Source: JAXMCI01 sp046349435 (GTDB lineage Bacteria; Pseudomonadota; Alphaproteobacteria; Dongiales; Dongiaceae). From it: 60,752 nucleotides of DNA. Within the stretch, counting starts at the first letter, position 1; each line of letters begins with the position of its first letter. The notes below the pieces were generated by a model. That model worked only from the letters and a program-made list of their open reading frames with translations. It was not told the DNA's origin and made no database searches. The DNA lies in assembly GCA_046349435.1 (NCBI GenBank), contig JAXMCI010000046.1, positions 1-60,752 on the forward strand. Direction: 5' to 3'. Positions 1 to 8,814 of this stretch are shown in pieces. The position numbers were made by a program, and so were the translations under genes.

Positions 1-12
1 TGGGCCGGGGCG

Positions 13-603
13 TCATTGGCCGGCGAGCAGCGCGGTGCATTTGCGCGTCGGCTTCCAGCCGCCCCACTCGACGGTCCAGGACAGCACGACCGGCGCGACT
101 TGCATGAACGGTGCGCGGTCCAGGCGCACAGGACGCCAGCCGCCCTCCTCGATGTCCGCGTTGGTCGCCGTCTCCCCGGGCCATTCGTCGTTGGTGACCA
201 GCGCAAACCGGCTGCGGGCCTTGAAGAGGCTGACGTAGCGATGGATCAGTGAATTGGGCAGGTGCTGGAAGACGTCCTTGCACAATATAAGGTCGGCGCG
301 CGCAAAGTCCGCATCGGACGGCAGCAGGCTGAACGATATGTTGTCGCGGGAGAATAGCGAATTGTTTCGCTTGATGACGGCTTCGACGACGTCGTAGCCC
401 GTGTACTTGACGCCGTTCCAGGGGATGAAGCGCGAGAATTGCCAATCGCCGCAGCCGAAATCGACGACCGACCGGATCTCGTTCCGCGCCATGAAGGCGA
501 TCAGGAACCTGATGTATTCGATGTTGTTGAGCGGCAGCGAGCCGACGCCCGAGCCGTAGGCCCATTCGTTGTTGTCGTAGATGTCCGCGAACCTGCCGGT
601 CAT
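13..603 (-). CDS. Class I SAM-dependent methyltransferase
   Basis: Predicted 196-residue cytosolic methyltransferase. The SAM-binding motif I reads VVDFGCGDW near residue 46, followed by a Rossmann-type alternation and a DLILCKDVFQHL motif typical of small-molecule or sugar methyltransferases. The ATG start is chosen because it overlaps the TGA of the upstream glycosyltransferase gene in an ATGA junction, which implies translational coupling. A much longer in-frame extension upstream is only a shadow of that gene. As the last visible gene of a glycosyltransferase cluster, it plausibly O-methylates a sugar on the product made by its neighbours. That role is inferred from context; the substrate is not readable from sequence. 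Confidence 0.85.
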   Translation of the reverse strand: MTGRFADIYDNNEWAYGSGVGSLPLNNIEYIRFLIAFMARNEIRSVVDFGCGDWQFSRFIPWNGVKYTGYDVVEAVIKRNNSLFSRDNISFSLLPSDADFARADLILCKDVFQHLPNSLIHRYVSLFKARSRFALVTNDEWPGETATNADIEEGGWRPVRLDRAPFMQVAPVVLSWTVEWGGWKPTRKCTALLAGQ

Positions 604-2621
604 GAGACTGGTCCTGAGTTCGACGCTCCGGGGCTGCGCGCGTCTCTCAGCAGCGCGCGCGCCCGCTCGATCCCGCCGCTCACATGGTGCTCGTCGCCCT
701 CGCCGAAGGTGATGTAGCCGTACACCTGCCGGTTGTCGATGTATTGCGGGATCCCGGCGCGCCGGGCGCTGTCGGAGAACACCACGTACTCGTGCCGGTT
801 GGTGCCGTCCTCGTAGGTCAGCGACGGGATCGCGTCGGCGCGGACCAGGTAGGTGCAGTGGATGACCGGCACCTCGACCATGCCGCGGACCTGGCGGCAC
901 AGGATCCACTGGTACTGGTCGCAGTCCGCGTAGTAGCCGTTCGCGTCGACCTCCGCGTGGTAGTTGGCGTAGTAGGCCTGCGGCTTGATCGAGCGGAGGA
1001 GGGGGCCGACGATGGGCAGGTCGAGCGCGACGAGCTCGCGCAGGGTCGCGGGCCGGATGAAGTTGTCGATGTCGGCGACGAAGTAGAAGGCGCAGCCGCG
1101 CTCCAGGGCGCGGCGCATGCTGGCGTTGCGGATCTGCCCGAGCACGCGGAAGCGAACCTCGTTCCACTCATGCTCGCGGTAGCGCTCGACCCGGTCCTCG
1201 ACGTCGGCGGCGTCGAACTCGACCGAGCGGTAGAGCGGGCCGACCCGTTCCAGCCAGGCGCGCAGCAGCGCCTCGGTCCGGTCGGTGTTGTTGTTGGTCC
1301 TGACGTAGAGCGAGATCTGCGACTTCGGATAGTCGAGCGCCTCGATGCAGTCGAGATAGAGCGGCAGGGCGTGCTCCTTCTGCTTCGCCAAGATGGCGAG
1401 CAGGACGGGCGGCGGCTCCTCCAGCCGCGAATGGAGGCGGCGCTCCGCAACCAGCCTGTGCTGGTCGACCAGGCTCTCCCGCCCGAAGCGGCCGAGGTTC
1501 GGCGCGGGCGGCGGCTCGAGCTTGTCGGCGGCGAAGCGCGCGTTGGCGGCGACCCGCTCCAGCATCGCGGCGGGCAGCTTGCCGCCCTGGATCAGCCGCA
1601 GCGAGGCGTCGAGCGACGTCCTGTACTCCCCCGCCCAGTAGGCGTTGATGGCATATTCGTCGAGCAGCCCGTACTGGTAGATCCAGTCCTCGATGAAGAG
1701 CCCGCCCGGGACCGGCAGGTCGATGCCGGCCCGGGCGATCTCGAAGCCGCGCCGGTTCTGGCCCTTGGTGCGGCACAGGCGGCTGGCGCCGTGCAGCGCC
1801 TCCGCCCGCGCCGGAACGGTCTCGCTCGCCTGCCGGTAGGTCGCGAGCACGTCGTCGAGGTCGTGCCCCAGCTCTTCCTCGAGGCGCGCCGCGCAGAGCA
1901 GGCTGACATAGACCTCCTCCGCCCAGTGGCCCATGGTTGAGCGCCGCAGATAGGCCTCGAGCGCCTTGGCGGGCTCGCCGCAGTCGCGATAGCTCTGGGC
2001 GAGGTAGAAGGTGTAGCGCGACCGCAGGAACGCGTCCTCCTCGGCGGCGAGCGCCCGCTCGATCAGCTCGGCGTCGCGACGATAGCGCTCGGGGTCGGCG
2101 CTCCGGCCGCCGCCGCCGACGATCCGGATGGCGACGCCGGCGAGATGCCCCGAGGTGAAGGGCGCCGTGCAGTCGAGGAACTCGTGGATGGCGCCGCGGA
2201 ACCGGAAGGGCAGTCGGTTGCTGCAGAGCTGCGGCCGGCCGTGCCGCATCCCGCCGTGCCGGACGTCGAGGCTGTAGCAGTCCCGGTCGAGGCCGGACTT
2301 CAGCGCCGCGGCATCGGTTCCGGGGTCGATCTCCAGGACGTCGTCGGCGTCGATGATCAGCGCGTAGTCGACGCTCTCGACGGCACGCAGCGCCGCCAGC
2401 GCATGCGACCTGTTGTGGGCGAAGTCGCGCCACGGCGCCTCGATCACGGCGCCGGGGAGGTTCGCGCGGGCCAGCCAGCCGGCGACCTTCCGCTGCGTGC
2501 CGTCGGTCGAGCCGGTGTCCTCGATCAGCACGTAGTCGACCAGCGGGCGCACGCTGTCGAGGCAGCGCTCGATCACATGCGCCTCGTTCTTGACGATCAT
2601 GCAGAGGCCGATGGTCTTCAT
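600..2621 (-). CDS. Two-domain glycosyltransferase (GT2 plus collagen-galactosyltransferase-like domain)
   Basis: Protein of 673 residues. Residues about 1-230 form a family 2 glycosyltransferase: LCMIVKNE at the start, DTGSTDGT, and a DADD metal/nucleotide motif. A helical TPR-like middle follows. From about residue 407 (VLLAILAKQKEHALPLYL) a second GT-A type domain appears with RTNNNTDRTE and a DIDNF (DxD-like) motif. By memory this second domain resembles the N-terminal domain of animal procollagen galactosyltransferase (COLGALT). The protein closely parallels the first half of the upstream fusion, including long near-identical stretches, so the two are recent paralogues. ATG overlaps the upstream stop (ATGA) and the stop overlaps the downstream methyltransferase start. 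Likely cytosolic, acting on the collagen-like protein or a surface glycan (inference). Confidence 0.85.
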   Translation of the reverse strand: MKTIGLCMIVKNEAHVIERCLDSVRPLVDYVLIEDTGSTDGTQRKVAGWLARANLPGAVIEAPWRDFAHNRSHALAALRAVESVDYALIIDADDVLEIDPGTDAAALKSGLDRDCYSLDVRHGGMRHGRPQLCSNRLPFRFRGAIHEFLDCTAPFTSGHLAGVAIRIVGGGGRSADPERYRRDAELIERALAAEEDAFLRSRYTFYLAQSYRDCGEPAKALEAYLRRSTMGHWAEEVYVSLLCAARLEEELGHDLDDVLATYRQASETVPARAEALHGASRLCRTKGQNRRGFEIARAGIDLPVPGGLFIEDWIYQYGLLDEYAINAYWAGEYRTSLDASLRLIQGGKLPAAMLERVAANARFAADKLEPPPAPNLGRFGRESLVDQHRLVAERRLHSRLEEPPPVLLAILAKQKEHALPLYLDCIEALDYPKSQISLYVRTNNNTDRTEALLRAWLERVGPLYRSVEFDAADVEDRVERYREHEWNEVRFRVLGQIRNASMRRALERGCAFYFVADIDNFIRPATLRELVALDLPIVGPLLRSIKPQAYYANYHAEVDANGYYADCDQYQWILCRQVRGMVEVPVIHCTYLVRADAIPSLTYEDGTNRHEYVVFSDSARRAGIPQYIDNRQVYGYITFGEGDEHHVSGGIERARALLRDARSPGASNSGPVS

Positions 2622-5600
2622 GGGCTGGCGGTCGCGTCGGCGGCCGCCGGGGGAACCTTGCTCCCGGACGGCAGGAGGCCCGCATGGCCGTGCGCCGCGG
2701 AGCCGCCGGCGACGGCGCCGCGCAGCGCGTCGGCCAGCCCGTGCTCGATCAGGCTCCGGGCGACGGCCTCGCCGCCGACGGCGTTGAGGTGGAACATGTC
2801 GTAGAAGATGTCGGTCCGGGCGGCGAGGCCGGCCTCGACGTCGAACAGCGGGACGCCCTGCTCCGTCGCGACGCGGCGCATCGCCTCGTTCACCGCACGG
2901 CGGGCCGTGGCCTGCTCCTCGAAGGCGGCGGCGCCCATGCCGGTCTTCTCGACGAACTCGCCGCCATGGACCTGGCGATGCGGCGTGGTCGCGAACCAGA
3001 CCGGGATGCCGAGCACCCGGCCGGCGTTCGCGAGGATGGCCAGCAGCCTGGCCTGGTCGTCGAACGAACGCGCGGGGCGCAGGTCGAGGTCCCGCGACCG
3101 GTTCGTGATGCCGATCTCGACGATCGGCTCGGCCCAGCAATCCCGGGTCCAGAAGCTGGCCTTCATCAGCGCGACGTCGATGTCGACCATGCCGGTCATC
3201 AGCAGGACGCCGGCCGGGCGCAGCGGGACGATCTTGTTGAGGAATGTGTTCAGGGAATGCAGGAGCGTGGCGCCGCCATAGCCGGCGTTGCGCACCGCCA
3301 CGGCCAGCTGTCGGTCCGACTGCAGGATCTGCTGCAGCCGCGAGGCGATCCTGTGCTCGGGGGCGGAGAACATTCCCTCGACGAAGCTGTCGCCGAGCAG
3401 CACCAGCTCCGGCGCCCCCGGCGGCGGCGGCGGGTCCGTGCGGATGAAGGCGTTCTCGTCCGTCGCGATGCGGAAGGGCCGGCTGGTCAGGGTCGAGTCC
3501 GACTTCGCCATGTACCAGTCCGGCGGCGTGCTGACGATCTCGGCGGACCGCGGATGCTCCTTCAGCCGGATCGTTCGTCGCGCCGGCGCCGGAGGAGCAG
3601 GCTCGCGACGGGCCGGCGTGGGCGCGGCGGCCGCAGTCGGCGCCGAGCGCGCGGCGTGGCCGCCAGCCTGGTCGGATTCGAGGCGGATCGAGGCCAGGCG
3701 ATCATCGTGCAGGGCCAGGGGAGGAATCGCGACGAAGGCCTGCATCGAGCCGTAGGCCGCGCACATGGCGGTGTCGATGCCGAGATCCTGGTTGACGATG
3801 CCGGCGCCGGGGAACGGGATCATCCGCCGGCGCAGCGGCAGGCAGGATTCGAGCAGCCGGCGGGCGCCCTTCGGCGAGATCGAGTAGGCGAAGGTGCCGA
3901 AGCAGTGCGCCAGCCGGACGGCCTTCGACGACAGGCTCGCCGCCTGGAAGCCGTCGATGTCGTCTCCGAAGAAGCGCGGCGCATAGCACTCCAGCTTCGC
4001 CTTGGCGAACTCGAGATCGACCCAGAGATAGAGCGGCCGATAGTGGTATCCCCAGTGGATCACGTCCCAGTCCTGGGGCAGGGTCGCGAGCACGGCCCGC
4101 GACTTCTCGTCGAAGCCGAGCGTCGCGAGCGCGTCGTCCTCGAAGATCGTGATGGCCGTGTTTTCCGCCACGGCCTTGCGCCACAGCGCGACGTGCGACA
4201 GCGCGCAGCCGAGCGCGCCCGGCGTGTAGTCGAGGTCGGCCGTGATCGTCCCGTCGGCGATCAGCGCCGCCCGGTCGACGTCGCGGCCGTCCACCGCGGG
4301 GAAGCGCGTCAGCCGGAGATGCGCGTTGCGCTCGCGGAACGCCGCCAGGCGGGCGGCGCTGCGGTCGAGGTTGACCACGTACTTCGGCAGCTCGGCCGGC
4401 CGGCCGGCGCCGTCCTCTCCGGGCGACAGGACCGGCGCGTCGGCAACCGCCTCGATCAGCTGGCGGGCCCGCTCGACGCCGCCCGCGACGTGATGGTCGT
4501 CGCCCTCGCCGAAGGTCACGTAGCCGTAGACCTGCCGGTTGTCGATGTATTGCGGGATGCCGGAGCGCCGGGCGCTGTCGGAGAACACCACGTACTCGTG
4601 CCGGGCGGTGTCGTCCTCGTAGGTCAGCTTCGGGATGACGTCCGCCCGGATCAGGTAGGTGCAGTGGATGACCGGGATCTCGATCAGCCCGCGGACCTGG
4701 CGGGCGAGGATCCAGTGATACTGGTCGCAGCTCGCGAAGTAGCCGTTCGCGTCGACCTCCGCGTGATAGTTGGCGTAGTAGGCCTCCGGCCTGATCGAGC
4801 GCAGCAGCGGCCCGACGATCGGCAGGTCGAGCGCGACCAGCTCGCGCAGCGTCGCCGGCCGCAGGAAGTTGTCGACGTCGGCGACGAAGTAGAAGTCGCA
4901 GCCCAGCGCCAGGGCGCGCTGCAGGCTGGCGTTGCGGATCCGGCCGAGCACCTTGAAGCGGACGGCGTTCCACTCGTGCTCGCGATACTGCTCGACCCGC
5001 TCCGCCACGTCGGTCGCGTCGAGCTCGACCGAGCGGTAGAGCGGGCCGACCCGCGCCACCCAGTCGCGCAGGATGCGCTCGGTGCCGTCGGTGTTGTTGT
5101 TGGTCCGGATCCAGAGGGAGATGCGCGACTTCGGGTAGTCGAGGGCCTCGATGCAGCGGAGGTAGAGCGGCAGCGCCGGCTCCTTCTGCTTGGCCAGGAT
5201 GGCGAGCAGGACGACCGGCGGCTCGTCGATCCGCGAATGGAGGGTCCGCTCCGCCGCCAGCGCGTGCTGCCCGACCATGTCGATCGCGCCCAGGCTGCCG
5301 AGATTGGGCTTGGGCGGCGGCCGCAGCCGGTCGGCGGCGAAGCGGGCGTTGGCGGCGACCCGCGGGAGCATCTCCGCCGGCAGCTTGCCGCCCTGGATCA
5401 GCCGGAGGCTGGCGTCGAGGGACTCGTCATGCAGCCCGGCCCAGTAGGCGTTCACCGCGAATTCGTCGAGCAGCCCGTACTCGTAGATCCAGCGCTCGAT
5501 GAACAGCCCGCCATTGGGCATCGGTACGGCGAGCCCCCGCCGCGCGTACTCGACGCCCTCGACACTGCGCCGATGGTCGCGGCAGAGCCGGCTGGCGGCG

Positions 5601-6463
5601 TAGAGCGCCTCGGCCCGGGTCGGGCACGCCGCCGTCGCCTGCTCCAGGTCGTGCAGGATCTCGTCGACCGGATGGCCCATCGACTGCCGCATCCGGGCGA
5701 CGGTCAGCAGGCTGACGAACACCTCCTCGTTCCAGAAGCCGAGGCCGGCGCGGATCCGGTAGCTCTCGATCGCCTTCTCCCGCTCGCCGCCATCGCGGTA
5801 GCTCTGGGCGAGATAGAAGCGGTAGCGGGCGACGAGGTGCGGGTCCCGTTCCGTCCGCAGCGCCGTCTCGATGGTCGCGGCGTCGCGACGGAAGCGGTCG
5901 GGATCCTTGGCTCGCGCGCCGTCGGTGCCGCGGCCCAGCCGCAGGCCCTGGAGCAGCCCGGCGGTGGGGTCGGGCTTGTCGGTCCAGGGGAACTCGTGCA
6001 GCACGCCGCGGTAGCGCCAGCCCGCCGCGCTGCGCAGGATCTGCGTCCTATGGTAGTCGACGCCGTTGCTGTCGATGATCAGGCTGTAGGAGTCGCGGTC
6101 GAGCAGCGGCAGCTCGAAGCCCGGCTCGACGATCAGCCGGTCGTCGGCGTCGATCACCAGCGTGTAGTCGCCGTGCGGGCGCGCCAGGGCGAGCGCCTCC
6201 GTCCGGTTGGTCGCGAAGTCGACCCAGGGCCGCTGGTGCAGCTCGCCGGGGACGCCGCGCATGAAGTCCCGGACGACCTGCTGCGTCCCGTCCTCGGACC
6301 CGGTGTCGACGATCACCCAGTGGTCGATCAGCGGCAGGACCGAGGACAGGCATCGCGTGATGATGCCCGCCTCGTTCCGCACGATCATGCTGAGGCAGAG
6401 TGTCTGGCCATGCTTGTTCATGATCTCGACCGGTTGGCGCTCGACATGCTGCTGGTCCGCCAT
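2618..6463 (-). CDS. Four-module glycosyltransferase fusion: GT2, COLGALT-like, GT25 and SGNH hydrolase
   Basis: About 1,281 residues from the chosen ATG; in-frame ATGs at 6511 and 6421 are alternatives, and none has a strong ribosome site. Order: GT2 (LCLSMIVRNE, DTGSEDGT, DADDR) to about residue 240; a TPR-like helical stretch; a COLGALT-like GT-A domain from about 417 (VVLLAILAKQKEPALPLYL, RTNNNTDGTE, DVDNF); a GT25 domain from about 691 (KYVVNLDRSAAR, FPAVDGRDVD, ALGCALSHVALW, IFEDDA); an Ala/Pro-rich linker near 940-965; and an SGNH/GDSL hydrolase from about 1,020 (LLGDSFVEGM) to 1,225 (DMFHLNAVGG, the Asp-x-x-His block). The COLGALT-like plus GT25 arrangement matches remembered animal collagen galactosyltransferases. 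The SGNH part could add or remove acyl groups on sugars. It lies two genes downstream of the collagen-like protein. Confidence 0.85.
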   Translation of the reverse strand: MADQQHVERQPVEIMNKHGQTLCLSMIVRNEAGIITRCLSSVLPLIDHWVIVDTGSEDGTQQVVRDFMRGVPGELHQRPWVDFATNRTEALALARPHGDYTLVIDADDRLIVEPGFELPLLDRDSYSLIIDSNGVDYHRTQILRSAAGWRYRGVLHEFPWTDKPDPTAGLLQGLRLGRGTDGARAKDPDRFRRDAATIETALRTERDPHLVARYRFYLAQSYRDGGEREKAIESYRIRAGLGFWNEEVFVSLLTVARMRQSMGHPVDEILHDLEQATAACPTRAEALYAASRLCRDHRRSVEGVEYARRGLAVPMPNGGLFIERWIYEYGLLDEFAVNAYWAGLHDESLDASLRLIQGGKLPAEMLPRVAANARFAADRLRPPPKPNLGSLGAIDMVGQHALAAERTLHSRIDEPPVVLLAILAKQKEPALPLYLRCIEALDYPKSRISLWIRTNNNTDGTERILRDWVARVGPLYRSVELDATDVAERVEQYREHEWNAVRFKVLGRIRNASLQRALALGCDFYFVADVDNFLRPATLRELVALDLPIVGPLLRSIRPEAYYANYHAEVDANGYFASCDQYHWILARQVRGLIEIPVIHCTYLIRADVIPKLTYEDDTARHEYVVFSDSARRSGIPQYIDNRQVYGYVTFGEGDDHHVAGGVERARQLIEAVADAPVLSPGEDGAGRPAELPKYVVNLDRSAARLAAFRERNAHLRLTRFPAVDGRDVDRAALIADGTITADLDYTPGALGCALSHVALWRKAVAENTAITIFEDDALATLGFDEKSRAVLATLPQDWDVIHWGYHYRPLYLWVDLEFAKAKLECYAPRFFGDDIDGFQAASLSSKAVRLAHCFGTFAYSISPKGARRLLESCLPLRRRMIPFPGAGIVNQDLGIDTAMCAAYGSMQAFVAIPPLALHDDRLASIRLESDQAGGHAARSAPTAAAAPTPARREPAPPAPARRTIRLKEHPRSAEIVSTPPDWYMAKSDSTLTSRPFRIATDENAFIRTDPPPPPGAPELVLLGDSFVEGMFSAPEHRIASRLQQILQSDRQLAVAVRNAGYGGATLLHSLNTFLNKIVPLRPAGVLLMTGMVDIDVALMKASFWTRDCWAEPIVEIGITNRSRDLDLRPARSFDDQARLLAILANAGRVLGIPVWFATTPHRQVHGGEFVEKTGMGAAAFEEQATARRAVNEAMRRVATEQGVPLFDVEAGLAARTDIFYDMFHLNAVGGEAVARSLIEHGLADALRGAVAGGSAAHGHAGLLPSGSKVPPAAADATASP

Positions 6464-6539
6464 CCTGCCACGAACCTGCTGGCTTGGCAGCAGGGCCCCG
6501 GCACGACTCATCGGCGCTCATGGCCGGCTCATCAGCGGC

Positions 6540-7409
6540 TCACCCGCCGAGCAGCAGCGCGGCCAGGCGCTCGGGAAGCCGGCCGCTGGCGCCGATCGCC
6601 GCGCAGCTCGAGCGCCAGGCCGGCAGGTAGCGGTCGAGCGGCAGGGCGCTGCGCTCCGGCCAGCGGTTGAGCGCGCCGAGATCCTCGACGCAGGCCGGGT
6701 CGCTCTCGATCTCGCGCAGCACGGCGAGGACGGCCGGCCCGGCCTCCGGCGCAAGCCCCGACAGGGCCTCGAGCGGCGCGCGGCGCTCCCGGAACCACGC
6801 ACCGGGCGTCGCGGCGGGGGCCGCCCGCCGGTACCGCCTGTTCGCCTTCCCGCGATAGTCCAGCACCGGCAGGGCGAAGGTTTCGTCGCCCAGGAAGGGC
6901 GGCTCGACCTGCCAGATCGCGGCGAGCCGCCCGAGGCCGCGCAGCGAAAAGGCCTCGACCATCGCCTCCTCGAGCCACTGGCTCGGCGGTCGCGGCGCCG
7001 CGTCGGGCTGCCAGCTGTTGCAGAGCACGTGCCCGAGCTCGTGGCCGAGCTGGTAGGCGAGCCGGCTCCAGTCGCGCGCGCCGACGTCGAGCACTACCCA
7101 GGCGGTGTCCGGCTCGCCGGGATGGAGCCAGATCGCCGGCGGCCCGCTGGCCCGGCCCTCGATGCGCAGCCGGGCGGGCTGGCGGTCCGACAGCAGCCGC
7201 ACGCCGCCGAGGCAGGCCTGTCGCGTGCGGGCGGCGACGGCCGCGACGGAGGCGGGCAGCGAGCCGTTCCAGTCGCCGGTGATCTCGATGGGCGCCGACA
7301 GCAGCGTCGCCGGCCCGGCGGCGCCTGCGCCGCCGGGCCGGGCGGCGAGCGCGCAGAGGGCCGCGAGGGCGCTCCGCCGGAGAAAGCCTCGCCGGGTGAT
7401 GGGCGTCAT
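6540..7409 (-). CDS. Tat-exported HExGH zinc metallopeptidase-like protein
   Basis: Protein of 289 residues. It begins with a twin-arginine signal (TRRGFLRR, residues 5-12, then an Ala/Leu-rich hydrophobic stretch and an Ala-x-Ala region near 30), so export of a folded, probably metal-loaded protein is predicted. QLGHELGHVL at 120-129 supplies an HExxH zinc motif (His123, Glu124, His127), and WLEEAMVEAF at 145-154 offers candidate third-ligand glutamates. I do not recognise a named family. It sits between the secreted collagen-like protein and its putative glycosyltransferases, so processing or release of that protein is a reasonable guess. An inactive structural homologue cannot be excluded. 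Start: ATG directly before the signal; the ribosome site is weak. Confidence 0.75.
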   Translation of the reverse strand: MTPITRRGFLRRSALAALCALAARPGGAGAAGPATLLSAPIEITGDWNGSLPASVAAVAARTRQACLGGVRLLSDRQPARLRIEGRASGPPAIWLHPGEPDTAWVVLDVGARDWSRLAYQLGHELGHVLCNSWQPDAAPRPPSQWLEEAMVEAFSLRGLGRLAAIWQVEPPFLGDETFALPVLDYRGKANRRYRRAAPAATPGAWFRERRAPLEALSGLAPEAGPAVLAVLREIESDPACVEDLGALNRWPERSALPLDRYLPAWRSSCAAIGASGRLPERLAALLLGG

Positions 7410-7455
7410 CGGCGCGGGCGCCTCGCCGGACCGGAAGCCTGCGCGAAGGCGAAGG

Positions 7456-7485
7456 CGCCGGCGGGCCCGGTCGGGCCCGCCGGCG
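7456..7485. terminator. Perfect 13-bp hairpin after the collagen-like gene
   Basis: The arms CGCCGGCGGGCCC and GGGCCCGCCGGCG pair perfectly around a GGTC loop. It starts about 10 bases past the collagen-like gene stop (7495, minus strand) and lies before the metallopeptidase start. No T-run follows on the minus strand, so it may be a processing or attenuation hairpin rather than a strict intrinsic terminator. Confidence 0.5.
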
Positions 7486-7494
7486 TCCGCCGCC

Positions 7495-8814
7495 TCAATG
7501 CGGCGGCAGGATCAGCGAGTTGTTCTTCAGCAGGTCGTCGAGCGTGAGCTTGCCGCTGCCCTCGAGATTGACTCGCGCGCTGCCGTTCGGGCCGTCGATC
7601 TCGAGCGTCGTCTTGGTGCCGCGGCCGAAGCCGGCGTCGTTGCGGCCGTAGCCGACAACCTTGACGTAGTCGCCGAGGTTGGCGAGGTCGTGCGACAGCG
7701 TCACGCCGGACAGCACCTGGGTCAGGTCGAGCGTGTCGCCCTTGCCGATCCGGAAGCTGCCGCTGACGTCCTGACCGGCCAGCGCCACCAGGCTGCCGCT
7801 GCCCGCGCTCAGCGTGCTCGACGTCGCGCCGCCGAGGAAGCGGAGCCCGGTGCCGAACGACCCCAGGAGCCTGCCCGTATTGAGGGTGACGGCCTGGCTC
7901 GAGCTGGTCGTGGAGGCACCCAGCAGGTTGTTCTGGTTGTTGCCGCCGCCGAAGGTGCCAAGCCCGCCACGTGGCCCGGTCGGCCCCGTGGGACCGCGCG
8001 GCCCGGTCTCCCCGGTCGCCCCCGTGCTGCCCCGCGGGCCGGTAGCCCCCGTGGCACCGGTCGCTCCGGTCGAGCCGGTGGCGCCCGTCCGGCCGGTCGC
8101 GCCGGTGCTACCCGTCGCGCCGGTCGACCCGGTGGCACCCGAAGCTCCGGTAGTGCCCGTCCGGCCGGTCGCTCCGGTGCCGCCCGTGGCGCCGGTCGAC
8201 CCGGTGGCACCCGAAGCTCCGGTGGTTCCGGTGCTGCCGGTTGTCCCCGTGGCTCCCGTGTTGCCGGTGGCCCCAGTGCTTCCGGTGGGGCCCGTCGCGC
8301 CGGTGTTGCCGGTGGGTCCAGTGTTGCCGGTCGCCCCGGTGGCTCCGGTGCCGCCGGTTGCGCCCGTGGTCCCGGTGCCGCCGGTGGGGCCCGTCGCGCC
8401 GGTTGCTCCGGTGCTTCCGGTCGCCCCCGTCGCTCCGGTGCTGCCGGTTGTCCCTGTGGCTCCTGTGTAGCCGGTTGTTCCGGTACTGCCGGTCGGGCCC
8501 GTCGCCCCCGTAGTACCGGTGGCTCCGGTCTCGCGCCGGTGGCGCCGGTCTCGCCGGTGTTGCCGTGCGCCCGTTTCGCCAGTCAGGCCAGTCGCTCCGG
8601 TCTCGCCGGTGAGGCCAGTCGCGCCCGTGTTGCCGGTGAGGCCGGTCGCGCCCGTGTTGCCAGTGAGGCCGTGGCGCCGGTCTCGCCCGTGAGGCCTGTG
8701 GCACCCGTGTTGCCGGTGAGGCCGGTCGCGCCGGTCTCGCCCGTGAGGCCAGTGGCACCCGTGTCTCGCCGGTGAGGCCGGTGGCGCCCGTCTCGCCGGT
8801 GAGCCCCGTGGCAC
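7495..8814 (-). CDS. C-terminal module of the collagen-like protein (irregular collagen plus type I secretion signal)
   Basis: The intact part of this frame runs from about 8,530 to the stop at 7495; the upstream part of the open frame is repeat read in wrong frames. The collagen here is less regular than the central block, mixing GATGSTG, GTTGATG, GPTGNTG and GPRGPTG triplets, and ends in GPTGPTGPRGG. About 150 non-collagen residues follow, with GGNNQNNLLGAS, a hydrophilic beta-rich stretch (VKVVGYGRNDAGFGRGTKTT) and LTLDDLLKNNSLILPPH. Acidic, glycine-rich, cysteine-free C-termini ending in hydrophobic residues are typical of type I secretion targets. The adjacent exporter genes support this. 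Confidence 0.75.
   Translation of the reverse strand: MPRGSPARRAPPASPARHGCHWPHGRDRRDRPHRQHGCHRPHGRDRRHGLTGNTGATGLTGNTGATGLTGETGATGLTGETGARQHRRDRRHRRETGATGTTGATGPTGSTGTTGYTGATGTTGSTGATGATGSTGATGATGPTGGTGTTGATGGTGATGATGNTGPTGNTGATGPTGSTGATGNTGATGTTGSTGTTGASGATGSTGATGGTGATGRTGTTGASGATGSTGATGSTGATGRTGATGSTGATGATGATGPRGSTGATGETGPRGPTGPTGPRGGLGTFGGGNNQNNLLGASTTSSSQAVTLNTGRLLGSFGTGLRFLGGATSSTLSAGSGSLVALAGQDVSGSFRIGKGDTLDLTQVLSGVTLSHDLANLGDYVKVVGYGRNDAGFGRGTKTTLEIDGPNGSARVNLEGSGKLTLDDLLKNNSLILPPH

Noticed and set aside
600..3140. Start of the 600-2621 glycosyltransferase at the beginning of the long open frame (3140)
   Set aside because: The extra 173 residues overlap the SGNH domain of the upstream gene in another frame and look like a shadow. 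The ATG at 2621 forms an ATGA junction and sits directly before the GT2 motif.
2684..6670. 1,328-codon plus-strand open frame opposite the glycosyltransferase fusion
   Set aside because: Its translation is an Arg/Val/Asp-rich shadow typical of antisense frames in GC-rich DNA, with no domain motifs, while the minus strand has four recognisable domains.
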